A stretch of DNA of 64,000 nt from an uncultured Lachnospiraceae bacterium (GCA_910579225.1 CAJTTI010000014.1:1-64000), one strand, 5' to 3'; positions 46,373-54,720 are shown, counted from the first letter of the stretch. The notes: generated by a model from the letters alone, not told the origin. Program-made: numbers and translations.

Positions 46373-46828
46373 ATGTCCATGCTTGAAAATATTGGAAAAG
46401 GCATTACAAAGGCCGGCAGCCACCTCTCACAAAAGGCCCATGACCTGGGGGAACTGAGCCGGTTGAACGGAGAGGTTGCCATTAGAGAGAATCACAGAAG
46501 AGAATGTATTCGTATCCTGGGAGAACGGTATTATGACGCTCTGCGTCAGGGGGATGTACCAGAGCAGTCGGTTCTGTATGAAGAGATCCGGTCGCTGGAT
46601 CAGGAACTGGAGATGATGAAAAAGAAAATTCAAAGACTGCGGAAAAACTTCATCTGTCAGAATTGCGGGGCATGTATTCCATCCCATGGGTCTTTTTGCC
46701 CGGCATGTGGTATTCGGATTATAAAGGAAAATACCTGTCCTGTATGTGGGACAGCCATGGATGAAGATGCCAGATTCTGTGTAAATTGTGGGAACAGGAC
46801 TGTAGACCTGTTCAGCAGGGGAGAGTAG
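46373..46828 (+). CDS. Double zinc-ribbon protein
   Basis: A 151-residue protein. The first 90 residues are helical (GKGITKAGSHLSQKAHDLGE, YEEIRSLDQELEMMKKKIQ), probably a coiled coil. The C-terminal part holds two zinc ribbons, CQNCGACIPSHGSFCPACG and CPVCGTAMDEDARFCVNCG, each with four cysteines. There is no membrane segment. The function is unknown; such proteins usually scaffold other proteins. The next gene, two bases later, also starts with a zinc ribbon. Confidence 0.88.
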   Translation: MSMLENIGKGITKAGSHLSQKAHDLGELSRLNGEVAIRENHRRECIRILGERYYDALRQGDVPEQSVLYEEIRSLDQELEMMKKKIQRLRKNFICQNCGACIPSHGSFCPACGIRIIKENTCPVCGTAMDEDARFCVNCGNRTVDLFSRGE

Positions 46829-46830
46829 GG

Positions 46831-48408
46831 ATGTATTGCAGTCAGTGTGGAAACGAGGTTCCGGGAGACGCCAGATATTGTCCGGGCTGTGGTGCCAGGC
46901 AGGATATGGGGGTGGTATCGGCAGCAGAAACTTATTCGGAACAGGAGACAGATCAGAAACGGAAAAAACAGAAAGCATATCGGCGGGGACGAAGACTTGG
47001 CAATTTTCTGGTAAGTGCGGCCGCTCTCCTGGTGTTGTTTGTTGCAGACGGAGAGGTTCCAAATGCAGGCGACTATACAGTGAGACAGATGGAAGCTGCA
47101 TATTTTGTGGTACAGAATCAGAAGGAGACGGTTATCTGTAATGAGAAAGGTGAAAGTTATGCCATAGACATACCACAACAGATTTTATACAGTGCAGATC
47201 ACAGCCAGATGGCATATGTGGATCAGGATCAGGAGCTGTATTATATGAAAGATATGGTGCCAGTATTCGTGGATGATGATGTGCGCACTGCCCGCCTGGC
47301 TTTTTACGGGGATATATTGGTATATCTGAGAGATTTAAAAAACGGGAAAACGGAGCTGTGCAGTTATAAAGTGAACAGGCAGACGACCGAACGGGTGACA
47401 ACGGCAGGTTGTACCGCTTATGCGGTGTCTCCGGATGGGAAGACTGCGGCATATGTGGAACCGGATGGGAACGGGACTCTGTATCTGTGGAAAGCAGGAG
47501 AGCAGGAGCTGAAGATTGCAGAAGAAGTGAAAGAACTACTGTCCGTGTCAGAGAATGGAACAGAAGTATTGTACAGGAAAGGCGGCGACAGACTTTTTCT
47601 TCATACGGAAAAAGGGGAGCAGAAAGTGGCGGGTGTCAGTGGGACAGTAACTTATGTATTGAATGAAGCGCAGACGGAGATTCTCTACACAGAGGACGGA
47701 AATACCTGGTATTATTCTACAGATCAGAAGGAACCGGTGCGTCTGACCGGAGTGAAGGGGACAATTGTAAATTCCTGCCCGGCAGGTCAGACAGCCAGTC
47801 AACAGGGACAAGGGCTGATTCTTAGCCGGAAGACTTTAAAAAATATGGCATTTGCTACTTATGATAACAGAAATCATTCCTATAAAATCTACCGCTTGGA
47901 CAGAGAAGGTGAAAATGCAGAGTCTGTGCTTAACTATGCAGATCAGTTTCAGATTTCCCAAAATGGACAGTCTCTGCTCTATCTGTCAGGCCAGAAACTT
48001 TATTATATGAGAAATATGCGCAGTGGACGACAAGGAAACTGCATCAGTGGTTCTCTGAACGTAAATGAATTTACGGCAGATCCGGGACTGCTTCATGTCT
48101 GGGCGGTCACTCCGGAACAGGAATTGTATTATGTACAGGATGAAGAATGTATCAGTCTTTCCTATGATCTGGTCCGGATGCAGGAGTCCAGTCTGAAATA
48201 TGTAGGCTCAGCGGGCGGCGTTTTGTATCGGGAGATGGATGATCTGTACATTGCAAAAGGGGAGGAGAAAGTTCTGGTGAAAGAAGGAGTGGACGAAGTC
48301 CGCATTCTGGAGCACAGATATGTAGTTGCCGAGGCAGATGGGGCATTCTGGTATCTGAGAGATCTAAAAGATCCGGTCTGTATTTTGGACAGCAGATACC
48401 CTCAGTGA
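46831..48408 (+). CDS. Membrane-anchored zinc-ribbon/beta-propeller-like protein
   Basis: A 525-residue protein: an N-terminal zinc ribbon (MYCSQCGNEVPGDARYCPGCG), a basic stretch, one membrane helix at about residues 53-72 (LGNFLVSAAALLVLFVADG), then about 440 residues of repeated beta-strands outside the membrane that resemble TolB/WD-like propeller blades (AVSPDGKTAAYVEPDGNGTLY, SQNGQSLLYLSGQKLYYMRN). The ribbon would be cytoplasmic and the propeller extracytoplasmic. The start at 46831 has GGGAGAG upstream and lies two bases after the previous stop. Its last codons and stop lie inside a palindromic repeat at 48397-48440, so the C-terminus was shaped by the repeat. Confidence 0.85.
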   Translation: MYCSQCGNEVPGDARYCPGCGARQDMGVVSAAETYSEQETDQKRKKQKAYRRGRRLGNFLVSAAALLVLFVADGEVPNAGDYTVRQMEAAYFVVQNQKETVICNEKGESYAIDIPQQILYSADHSQMAYVDQDQELYYMKDMVPVFVDDDVRTARLAFYGDILVYLRDLKNGKTELCSYKVNRQTTERVTTAGCTAYAVSPDGKTAAYVEPDGNGTLYLWKAGEQELKIAEEVKELLSVSENGTEVLYRKGGDRLFLHTEKGEQKVAGVSGTVTYVLNEAQTEILYTEDGNTWYYSTDQKEPVRLTGVKGTIVNSCPAGQTASQQGQGLILSRKTLKNMAFATYDNRNHSYKIYRLDREGENAESVLNYADQFQISQNGQSLLYLSGQKLYYMRNMRSGRQGNCISGSLNVNEFTADPGLLHVWAVTPEQELYYVQDEECISLSYDLVRMQESSLKYVGSAGGVLYREMDDLYIAKGEEKVLVKEGVDEVRILEHRYVVAEADGAFWYLRDLKDPVCILDSRYPQ

Positions 48409-48440
48409 ACAACCGTGTGTCCCCTTGTCCACTGAGGGTA
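48397..48440. repeat. Dispersed palindromic repeat, copy 3
   Basis: TACCCTCAGTGAACAA and TTGTCCACTGAGGGTA are inverted with one mismatch around CCGTGTGTCCCC. The left arm contains the last three codons and the TGA of the preceding gene. Without a T-run it is not a standard terminator, although it may act as one or protect the mRNA 3' end. Confidence 0.88.
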
Positions 48441-48611
48441 AGGAAACGTTATAAAATTATTAGAGGGAAAAGAAGGATAGATCATGAGAAGTGAGTTGTG
48501 GTGGATTATTTTCGCGACAGCTCATTTTCAATTTTTGCATTTGTGTTACAGACTGATATATAATTGGCAATTTGGGATTGCTGTATATTCTGTTTTGATG
48601 AAAAGTATAAG

Positions 48612-48640
48612 TAGACAAAAGGTAAATTTCTTTTTATAAT
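48612..48640 (+). promoter_or_regulatory. Promoter for the bacteriohemerythrin gene
   Basis: TAGACA (48612-48617), 17 bases, then TATAAT (48635-48640). It is preceded by AT-rich sequence; the ATG is about 45 bp downstream. Confidence 0.7.
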
Positions 48641-48682
48641 AAAGCAAAACATACAACAGATATAAGGAGGCAAGGGTTCTTT

Positions 48683-49558
48683 ATGGAAAAGGTTGCGTGG
48701 GATGACAGGTTTAAAATTGGTGTGGAGATTGTGGACCGGGCACATGCCAAGCTTTTTCGAATTGTAAACAAGTTATCCGATATTTCACAGGATGCATCCA
48801 CGAATCAGGCAGCATACGTGGAGGGGATCAAGTACCTGGAGGCTTACTCCATGACGCATTTTTCGGAAGAAGAAGCGTACATGCGTTCGGTTCGGTACAA
48901 CGGGTACGCAGAGCACAAGCGGATCCATGATAATTTCAGGAATAAGACGCTGATTTCTTTGAAGAGAGATCTGGAGTTGTCTGGATATTCTGTACCGGCT
49001 GTTCAGCGTTTTGTGGGGATTATGAATAACTGGCTGTCAGAACATATCATGCTGGAAGATCAGGCGATTGTAGGAAAGGCTGTCCGTCAGAAGAAGAGAG
49101 ATCGGTCTTCGCAGATAGAGATCATATCCAGGACAGTTCACAGGGCTGTGCAGGATATTCTGCAGGCGGAGACAAAACTGGTCAGTGATGATTATAAAGG
49201 TCAGAATATTGGCAACGGGTATTACTGCTGCCAGTATTATGATATGGGAGGTGGTGTGATGCTGCAGCTTCTGCTGGGTGTGGAAGATACGCTGTTTCTT
49301 CGTGGGGTAGGACGGATTCCGGGGATTCGGAAAAGAGAGATGACTGAGCGGGATACTCTGCACGTTTTCAAGCAGCTTTTTGAGAAAATGGGCAGACTTT
49401 TTAAAGTAGAGACAGAACCGGAATTCGGCATGGAGAATCTGCTGAGCCGGGACGGGTTCCGGAAAGAATTCATGAAAGGCTGTCCCTGTAGTTTGCTGTA
49501 TGGCACACGGTCTGGAGCGCTGGTCTTCTGCTATCGGAGCTGGAGAGAGAAACGGTAG
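48683..49558 (+). CDS. Bacteriohemerythrin with C-terminal extra domain
   Basis: A 291-residue protein. Residues 1-130 are a complete hemerythrin domain with the di-iron ligands at classic spacing: His21, His59 and Glu63, His78 and His82, His121 and Asp126. It should bind oxygen or sense it. The remaining about 160 residues (VHRAVQDILQAETKLVSDDYK, GVMLQLLLGVEDTLFLRGVG, PEFGMENLLSRDGFRKEFM) are a second alpha/beta domain, perhaps related to CheX/CheC phosphatase-type folds, which I cannot confirm. AAGGAGG precedes the ATG. It forms a short unit with the DUF3786 gene. Confidence 0.92.
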   Translation: MEKVAWDDRFKIGVEIVDRAHAKLFRIVNKLSDISQDASTNQAAYVEGIKYLEAYSMTHFSEEEAYMRSVRYNGYAEHKRIHDNFRNKTLISLKRDLELSGYSVPAVQRFVGIMNNWLSEHIMLEDQAIVGKAVRQKKRDRSSQIEIISRTVHRAVQDILQAETKLVSDDYKGQNIGNGYYCCQYYDMGGGVMLQLLLGVEDTLFLRGVGRIPGIRKREMTERDTLHVFKQLFEKMGRLFKVETEPEFGMENLLSRDGFRKEFMKGCPCSLLYGTRSGALVFCYRSWREKR

Positions 49559-49574
49559 AAAAGGGGGGGTGCTT

Positions 49575-50198
49575 TTGAATATTTCTAATTATGAAAAGAT
49601 GAAAAACGACATGGCAGCTGTATTTTTGCAGTACAGTCAGGAAACAATGATCCGAAAATTCGGACTGGAGCAGGACCAGGAGTATCTGTATATTCGCTGC
49701 CTGGAACGGAATTACCGAATCAGTCGTACGGACGGTCAGGTAAGCTGGTCGGAGGATGCTTTCCGGTCAGAAGAGACAGCAGACTATAACGAGGCTATGA
49801 CCATATATGATGTGCTCTGCTGTTCCAGAGAGGGTTGCCGTCTGGCTCATGAATGGGTAAATGTAAAAAGTCTTTCCGGCGTCCGGGGCGGTACGCTGGA
49901 GAAAGGAAGCGATTTTTTTCAGAATGCCGGGGCCTGTTTTGACGGAAGAACGGATGCGCTGATCCGTGCCTGTGAAAAGCTTCAGGGGAAAAAGCTGGAA
50001 AAAGGAGATGCGGCTTATGAGCTGAAGCTGTTTCCGTTTCTTCCCGTGATTCTGCGTTTCTGGGAATCGGATGACGAATTTCCGGCCAGTCTGCAGATCC
50101 TGGTGGATAAAAACATATTGGATTTTATGCACTATGAGACACTGATGTTTGCGGTTTCCCATGTGCTGAAACGACTGAAAGATGAGATGGGAATATAG
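49575..50198 (+). CDS. DUF3786 protein
   Basis: A 207-residue protein with the DUF3786 pattern: YNEAMTIYDVLCCSREG, VNVKSLSGVRGGTLEKGSDFF, and the C-terminal LPVILRFWESDDEFPASLQIL followed by FMHYETLMFAVSHVL. The family is common in anaerobes and often associated with corrinoid or methyl metabolism; its activity is unknown. The frame is open from 49500, but GGGGGGG at 49563-49569 is followed six bases later by the TTG at 49575, which I take as the start. It directly follows the hemerythrin gene. Confidence 0.85.
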   Translation: MNISNYEKMKNDMAAVFLQYSQETMIRKFGLEQDQEYLYIRCLERNYRISRTDGQVSWSEDAFRSEETADYNEAMTIYDVLCCSREGCRLAHEWVNVKSLSGVRGGTLEKGSDFFQNAGACFDGRTDALIRACEKLQGKKLEKGDAAYELKLFPFLPVILRFWESDDEFPASLQILVDKNILDFMHYETLMFAVSHVLKRLKDEMGI

Positions 50199-50239
50199 TC
50201 CGGCTGTGCCGGCAGTTCTGGAAAACAAAGGGGGATCTT

Positions 50240-51205
50240 ATGAAGAAAATTGACATGGAGAACTGGGAGAGAAGAGAACTGTATGAATTTTTCTCCGGCA
50301 TGTCTTATCCTTTTTACAGTGTGACATTTCAGGTGGATGTCACGGAACTTTATCAGTATGTGAAGCGGGAAGAGCTGTCCTTTTATTATGCGCTGGTCTG
50401 GCTCTGCACGAAAGCGTTCAACCGGGTGGAGAATTTCCGCTATACGATTCGGGAGAAGGAAGTATGGCTTCTGGATAAGCGGATGCCCAGTTTTACGGAT
50501 CTGAAAAAGGGTGCCACGCAGTTTCATATCGTAACCATGCCCTGCGGGGAGGATCTGCCGGCGTTCTGTCATGAGGCAAAGGCAAAGAGTGCGGCACAGA
50601 CTTCTTTTGTGGACGCCACTTCGGAAACCGATGAGCTGATCTATTTTTCCTGTCTTCCCTGGATCGAGCTGACCGGACTGACCAATGAGCGGGATTTCGA
50701 TCCTGACGACAGTGTGCCCCGGATCGCATGGGGGAAATATACAGAGGAGCAGGGCAGGAAGAAGCTGGGCATATCTCTGGAACTGAATCATCGGTTTACA
50801 GACGGATATCATGTGGGACAGTTTTATAAAGAGCTTATGGAAGGGATCAATCGTCTGAATGCTGAGAAGACAGCAGAGACAGATGCCGTAGTTCGGAACT
50901 CACAGGATGCGAAAGAATTGGAGAAGCAGTTTCAGCAGGATATGATAAGTATTTATACCAGGGCCAAGAAAGAATGCGGCTATACTGCAAACCGTTTCCT
51001 TCAGATGGTGACGGAGAGAGGCGGAGTGGCTGCGGCAAAGGCGCTGATCAGTAAGCCAGGGGGAACAGATGGTTTTGCGGTACTCTGGGAACGCCGGCGT
51101 CTGGATCTGTCTGTAGAGGCATATGTCTTGAAGCCGGAGTATCAAATGCTGTTTACAGACGATGAGCGGAAAATGTGCCGGGAACGCCTGAAACAATTTG
51201 AATAA
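50240..51205 (+). CDS. Chloramphenicol acetyltransferase-like protein with C-terminal extra domain
   Basis: A 321-residue protein. Residues 1-212 match the CatA fold: WERRELYEFFSGMSYPFYSVTF, the central FYYALVWLCTKAF, SCLPWIELTGLTNE and the catalytic HRFTDGYHVGQFY (His184, Asp188, Gly189). Family members acetylate chloramphenicol, but many chromosomal homologues act on other acceptors. The last about 100 residues (DMISIYTRAKKECGYTANRFLQMVTERGG, GFAVLWERRRLDLSVEAYVL) form a separate helical domain found also in other proteins and not part of CAT; ordinary CATs end near residue 215. A ribosome binding site precedes the ATG at 50240. Resistance cannot be deduced. Confidence 0.88.
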   Translation: MKKIDMENWERRELYEFFSGMSYPFYSVTFQVDVTELYQYVKREELSFYYALVWLCTKAFNRVENFRYTIREKEVWLLDKRMPSFTDLKKGATQFHIVTMPCGEDLPAFCHEAKAKSAAQTSFVDATSETDELIYFSCLPWIELTGLTNERDFDPDDSVPRIAWGKYTEEQGRKKLGISLELNHRFTDGYHVGQFYKELMEGINRLNAEKTAETDAVVRNSQDAKELEKQFQQDMISIYTRAKKECGYTANRFLQMVTERGGVAAAKALISKPGGTDGFAVLWERRRLDLSVEAYVLKPEYQMLFTDDERKMCRERLKQFE

Positions 51206-51345
51206 TCATAAAAAATATACGGAGTCGGTTTGATCTGAAATGGCAGAAACGAAGAGAAGGGCACAGGGGACATGAAAAGTTCCCTGTGTTGTTATATGAA
51301 AAAATACAGAAGATCTTTTGTTTTTTATATAGAAGGGATAAAGGT

Positions 51346-52194
51346 ATGAAAAAAGGAGAAAAGGCAGCCATTGTATGCTGTTCCAATCAGCGGCCGCAAA
51401 GCGAAAAGGAAAAGATCCGAAAACTGTATCAGATACTGCGCGGGATGGGGATCCTTCCGGTCTGCGCAGAGCGCCTTTATGCGGACGAAGAAAACAGGCC
51501 TGCCGGTGAGGCGCGGGCAGAACAGCTGATGAAGTTTTATCAGGATGACAGTATCCGGGAGATCTTTGACATCTCCGGCGGCGATATTGCCAATGAGATT
51601 CTGCCTTATCTGGATTATGATGTGATCGCCGGTTCCAGCAAACGGTTCTGGGGGTACAGCGATCTGACCACGGTCATCAATGCAGTCAGTCATAAGACGG
51701 GGAACGAAGCGGTTCTGTATCAGGTGAAAAATCTTGTGGGAGCATCTGGTGAGATGCAGCAGAAAGCTTTTGAAAACTATCTGTTTCAGAAGTCGGAAGA
51801 GCTGACCGGGTTTTCATACAAGTTCGTACAGAAGAATTTTATGAAGGGAAGGACAGCAGGGGGGAATATCCGCTGTCTTTTGAAGCTGGCCGGGACGCCG
51901 TACTGGCCGGACCTTCAGGGAAAAATCCTGATCCTGGAGGCGCTTGGCGGAAAGCGGGAGCAGCTGATCACTTATTTAAGCCAGCTAAAGCAGCTGGGGG
52001 TATTTGAACAGGCAGCGGGAATTCTGCTGGGAACTTTTACCGCCATGGAAAAGGAAGAAGGCGCAGAGGCGGTCTGTGAGCTGGTCAGACATTTTGCAGG
52101 GCCGGAAATGCCTGTGGCAAAGACGCAGGAGATCGGGCACGGAGAGGACTCGAAAGCGGTGGTGATTGGGAGAGATTTGGTGTTGCATTTATAG
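51346..52194 (+). CDS. LD-carboxypeptidase, peptidase family S66
   Basis: A 282-residue cytoplasmic peptidase of the LdcA/MccF family, which cuts L-D peptide bonds, such as those in recycled cell-wall tetrapeptides, or detoxifies peptide-nucleotide antibiotics. The nucleophile region is KRFWGYSDLTTV (Ser) and the other members of the triad lie in ILILEALGGK (Glu) and the C-terminal IGHGEDSKAV (His). An N-terminal variant of the usual GDxIAVVAPS is seen as GEKAAIVCCSNQRP. I use the ATG at 51346, after AGAAGGGATAAAGG; the frame is open for 20 more codons upstream. Confidence 0.92.
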   Translation: MKKGEKAAIVCCSNQRPQSEKEKIRKLYQILRGMGILPVCAERLYADEENRPAGEARAEQLMKFYQDDSIREIFDISGGDIANEILPYLDYDVIAGSSKRFWGYSDLTTVINAVSHKTGNEAVLYQVKNLVGASGEMQQKAFENYLFQKSEELTGFSYKFVQKNFMKGRTAGGNIRCLLKLAGTPYWPDLQGKILILEALGGKREQLITYLSQLKQLGVFEQAAGILLGTFTAMEKEEGAEAVCELVRHFAGPEMPVAKTQEIGHGEDSKAVVIGRDLVLHL

Positions 52195-52263
52195 AGGCTG
52201 TCTGTTATAGACTGTGATAAATTTATATTCGCCATGTGTATGCTGTGTTTTCGCAGGTAATAC

Positions 52264-52310
52264 TATCCTCAGCGGACAAAAGGCGTCTATCCCTTCGTCT
52301 ACTGAGGGTA
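52264..52310. repeat. Dispersed palindromic repeat, copy 4
   Basis: TATCCTCAGCGGACAAAAGG and CCCTTCGTCTACTGAGGGTA are imperfectly inverted around CGTCTAT. It lies between the S66 peptidase gene and the Septu module, just upstream of the module's promoter. Together with copies at 18.4 and 48.4 kb it defines the family. Confidence 0.85.
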
Positions 52311-52333
52311 TGGTATAAGATTTTTCGTCAGAA

Positions 52334-52362
52334 TTGTTTATTTTCCTGTAATCGTTTATAAT
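52334..52362 (+). promoter_or_regulatory. Promoter for the Septu module
   Basis: TTGTTT (52334-52339), 17 bases, then TATAAT (52357-52362). About 50 bp before the GTG start. Confidence 0.72.
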
Positions 52363-52411
52363 AGAGTTGTTGAAAAAAGAATTTTGAAACAAAACCATGG
52401 AGGTGTCCACT

Positions 52412-53734
52412 GTGCTTTTGAAAAATTTGACCATAAAAAATTTCAGGTGTTTTGAATCATTAGATATGGATCTGCATGAACAACTGACCGTGATCGTTGG
52501 CAGTAATGGTTCCGGGAAAACATCAATTGTGAAAGGTGCAGCGATCGCTCTGGGGACCTTGTTTCATGCGCTGGATAATGTGTCCGGCATTAGCATTACA
52601 AAATCCGATGTATATTTAAAAGAGTTTTCCATGGGAAATACAAAGGATGTCCAGCCGCAGTTTCCGGTGGAGATTGAAGCTGTTGCCTGGATTCCTGACC
52701 AGAGCGGAAACAGTGAAAAACACTGGAAACGTGCATTGAACAGTTCCAATGGAAGTATGACGATTAAAGATGCAAAAGAGATGATCAGTCTCTCCGGCAG
52801 TTATCAGAAGAGACTGCAAAAAGGAGATCAGTCTCTGATACTTCCATTGATTGCTTATTATGGTCCTGGAAGACTGTGGAATTATCATAGAGAGAAAAAA
52901 ACAGACACATTTAAAACGAACACCAGGACCAATGGATACATCGACAGCCTGGATGGGGTTGCCAATATTAAATTAATGATGAACTGGTTCCGTAAAAAAA
53001 CCATACAGAAATATTCCCGCCAGGAAGAAAATATGGGCGGGGTTTTGGAACTGGATGTAATATATCAGGCCATGGCACAGTGCTTTGAGTCTGTGACCGG
53101 GTATACAGATGTAAAACTTCAATATAATCTGGACACAAATGAGCTGGACGTTTATTATACCTGCGACGCCAAAGGCAGAATGTGCATTGCGTTGAACCAG
53201 CTGAGTGATGGATATAAGGGGACAATCAGTCTGATTGCTGACATTGCATATCGTATGGCGATTTTAAATCCCCAGCTGGAAAAAGATGTACTTATAAATA
53301 CTGCAGGAGTTGTACTAATTGATGAAATAGATCTGCACCTGCATCCGGCATGGCAACAGCGTATTCTCGGTGAGCTCCGGCATATATTTCCAAAAGTGCA
53401 GTTTATTGTCACCACACATGCACCTGCGGTTATCAATTCGATCAGAAGTGAAAATCTGGTTATTTTAAAAGATTATCAGATATTTGGAGTGAATAGCCAG
53501 GTTTACGGCAATGATGTAAAATCAATTTTGAATGAAATTATGGGAGTGACAGAACGCCCGCCGGAGGTGGCAAAGTTATTTCAGCGGTTCTATGAATGTC
53601 TGGAAAAAAAGGAATACGATTCTGCAGAACAGATCTTGGATCAAATCAGCCAGTTGCGGGATTATCATGATCAGGAAGTCATTGGATGCCAGGTGAAACT
53701 GAAGCTGGAGCGTATTCGCGGAGGACAGAAATGA
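52412..53734 (+). CDS. ptuA: Septu defence ATPase PtuA-like
   Basis: A 440-residue ABC/SMC-type ATPase of the AAA_15/AAA_21 group. Motifs are Walker A VGSNGSGKTSI (30-37), the D-Y-G variant signature LSDGYKG (264-270) and Walker B VVLIDEIDLHLHP (Asp304, Glu305), followed by the switch FIVTTHAPAV. The C-terminal 90 residues are helical. With the next gene it matches the two-gene Septu defence system, in which the ATPase controls an HNH nuclease that cuts nucleic acid during phage infection. I use the GTG at 52412, with GGAGGT seven bases upstream; the ATG at 52397 overlaps that site. Its stop overlaps the ptuB start. No retron reverse transcriptase is next to it. Confidence 0.88.
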   Translation: MLLKNLTIKNFRCFESLDMDLHEQLTVIVGSNGSGKTSIVKGAAIALGTLFHALDNVSGISITKSDVYLKEFSMGNTKDVQPQFPVEIEAVAWIPDQSGNSEKHWKRALNSSNGSMTIKDAKEMISLSGSYQKRLQKGDQSLILPLIAYYGPGRLWNYHREKKTDTFKTNTRTNGYIDSLDGVANIKLMMNWFRKKTIQKYSRQEENMGGVLELDVIYQAMAQCFESVTGYTDVKLQYNLDTNELDVYYTCDAKGRMCIALNQLSDGYKGTISLIADIAYRMAILNPQLEKDVLINTAGVVLIDEIDLHLHPAWQQRILGELRHIFPKVQFIVTTHAPAVINSIRSENLVILKDYQIFGVNSQVYGNDVKSILNEIMGVTERPPEVAKLFQRFYECLEKKEYDSAEQILDQISQLRDYHDQEVIGCQVKLKLERIRGGQK

Positions 53735-54441
53735 TTGAGATTAAGAAATATCCAGAACCAGCCGGCCTGAAAGCATTAAGGGAAAAAGCGGCATTAAAAG
53801 GACTTTCTCCGGAAAAGGCATATCAAAAATTGAAAGATCCGTTAAAAAGCACAGTGCGTGACAGCCTTGTGTCAGAGCAGGGGCAGTTGTGTGCTTATTG
53901 TATGTGCAGAATACCAAGATCAGACGCAGGATCGGATACGGCTCCGATTATCATTGAACATGTGGTTCCGAGGAATCCTGAGGATGGACGGGATGTGGGT
54001 CAGGGACTTGATTATCGGAATCTGCTGGTAGTCTGTCATGGAAACAGAGGAAAGAAAGGGAATAGAAAGTTTATTGATCTGACCTGTGATGCGCACCGTG
54101 GAAATATCGAATTTCGAAAGGTTCATCCATGTAAAAAAGACACGATTGCTTCTGTTACATATAATATAGAAGGGAAAATTGATGCGGCAGATGAGGATGT
54201 AAGATTTGATCTGGTTGATACATTAAATTTAAATTGTCTGTCTGCTCCGCTGATTGGGGAACGAAAAGAGGCTCTTAATGCTCTGATTGCTGAGCTTGGG
54301 GAGGTGCCAGAGGAAGAAATGTTGTTTTATTGCCAGAGTCGGCTTGCGGAATTCGAAAATGAAAGTAATCCAAAGACTCCTTATGCAGGTATTCTGATCT
54401 GGTACCTGACCACTATGATCCAGGCACTAATGAGCAAATGA
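53731..54441 (+). CDS. ptuB: Septu HNH nuclease PtuB-like
   Basis: A 236-residue HNH endonuclease of the TIGR02646/PtuB type. The core is LCAYCMCRI (Cys54, Cys57), IIEHVVPRN (His77), YRNLLVVCHGNRG (Asn97, Cys102, His103). The N-terminal IEIKKYPEPAGLKALRE is usual for the family. It would act as the toxic effector, held or guided by PtuA. The ATG at 53731 overlaps the ptuA stop by four bases, so the two are made in step. The gene lies between a palindromic repeat and a structured leader RNA, as a self-contained module. Confidence 0.88.
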   Translation: MIEIKKYPEPAGLKALREKAALKGLSPEKAYQKLKDPLKSTVRDSLVSEQGQLCAYCMCRIPRSDAGSDTAPIIIEHVVPRNPEDGRDVGQGLDYRNLLVVCHGNRGKKGNRKFIDLTCDAHRGNIEFRKVHPCKKDTIASVTYNIEGKIDAADEDVRFDLVDTLNLNCLSAPLIGERKEALNALIAELGEVPEEEMLFYCQSRLAEFENESNPKTPYAGILIWYLTTMIQALMSK

Positions 54442-54482
54442 AGTATTTTCTCTGCCTCTTAGAGAAAACTTAGAGATTATCA

Positions 54483-54491
54483 TGATATACT
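54483..54491 (+). promoter_or_regulatory. Extended -10 promoter before the structured leader
   Basis: TGATATACT (54483-54491) fits the extended -10 form TGnTATAAT with one change. No good -35 is seen, as is common for this form. Transcription should begin near 54498, about 225 bases before the lipoprotein gene. Confidence 0.6.
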
Positions 54492-54497
54492 GAATCC

Positions 54498-54720
54498 CGT
54501 AACGCGCGGCAACGGCAAGTCTGAAAAACCATTTTCAGGCATGGTGCTGTTTGGGTCAGCAGGCTTGCCGGTTCCGGTACAGAAAGCTTGGCAGTGTCAG
54601 GCCTTCTGTGAAAAAACAGCAATGGACTATACAGGCCCCGAAGGGTCTTCTGAAGCGGATGCAGCAAGAGATCCTCCCGGGGCCTGGAAGGGGAATTGCA
54701 AAATTTCAAGGAGGAACAGA
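54498..54720 (+). ncRNA. Candidate structured leader RNA
   Basis: The leader between the promoter and the lipoprotein gene can form an unusual amount of structure. A stem CGGCAAG/CTTGCCG (54513-54519 with 54564-54570) closes two hairpins: CTGAAAA/TTTTCAG (54521-54527 with 54532-54538, loop ACCA) and TGCTG/CAGCA (54545-54549 with 54557-54561, loop TTTGGGT). The two loops could pair (CCA with TGG). Downstream, CTGT/ACAG forms a small hairpin, and CAGGCCCCG/CGGGGCCTG (about 54632-54686) closes a long imperfect stem with pairing AGGGTCTT/AAGA...CCT inside. There is no terminator T-run. This may be a cis-regulatory RNA or a separate non-coding RNA. I do not recognise a known class. Confidence 0.5.

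Noticed and set aside
52412..54441. A retron-type system built on the ATPase-HNH pair
   Set aside because: No reverse transcriptase gene or msr/msd-like RNA lies beside the pair; the nearby structured leader is downstream and belongs with the lipoprotein gene.
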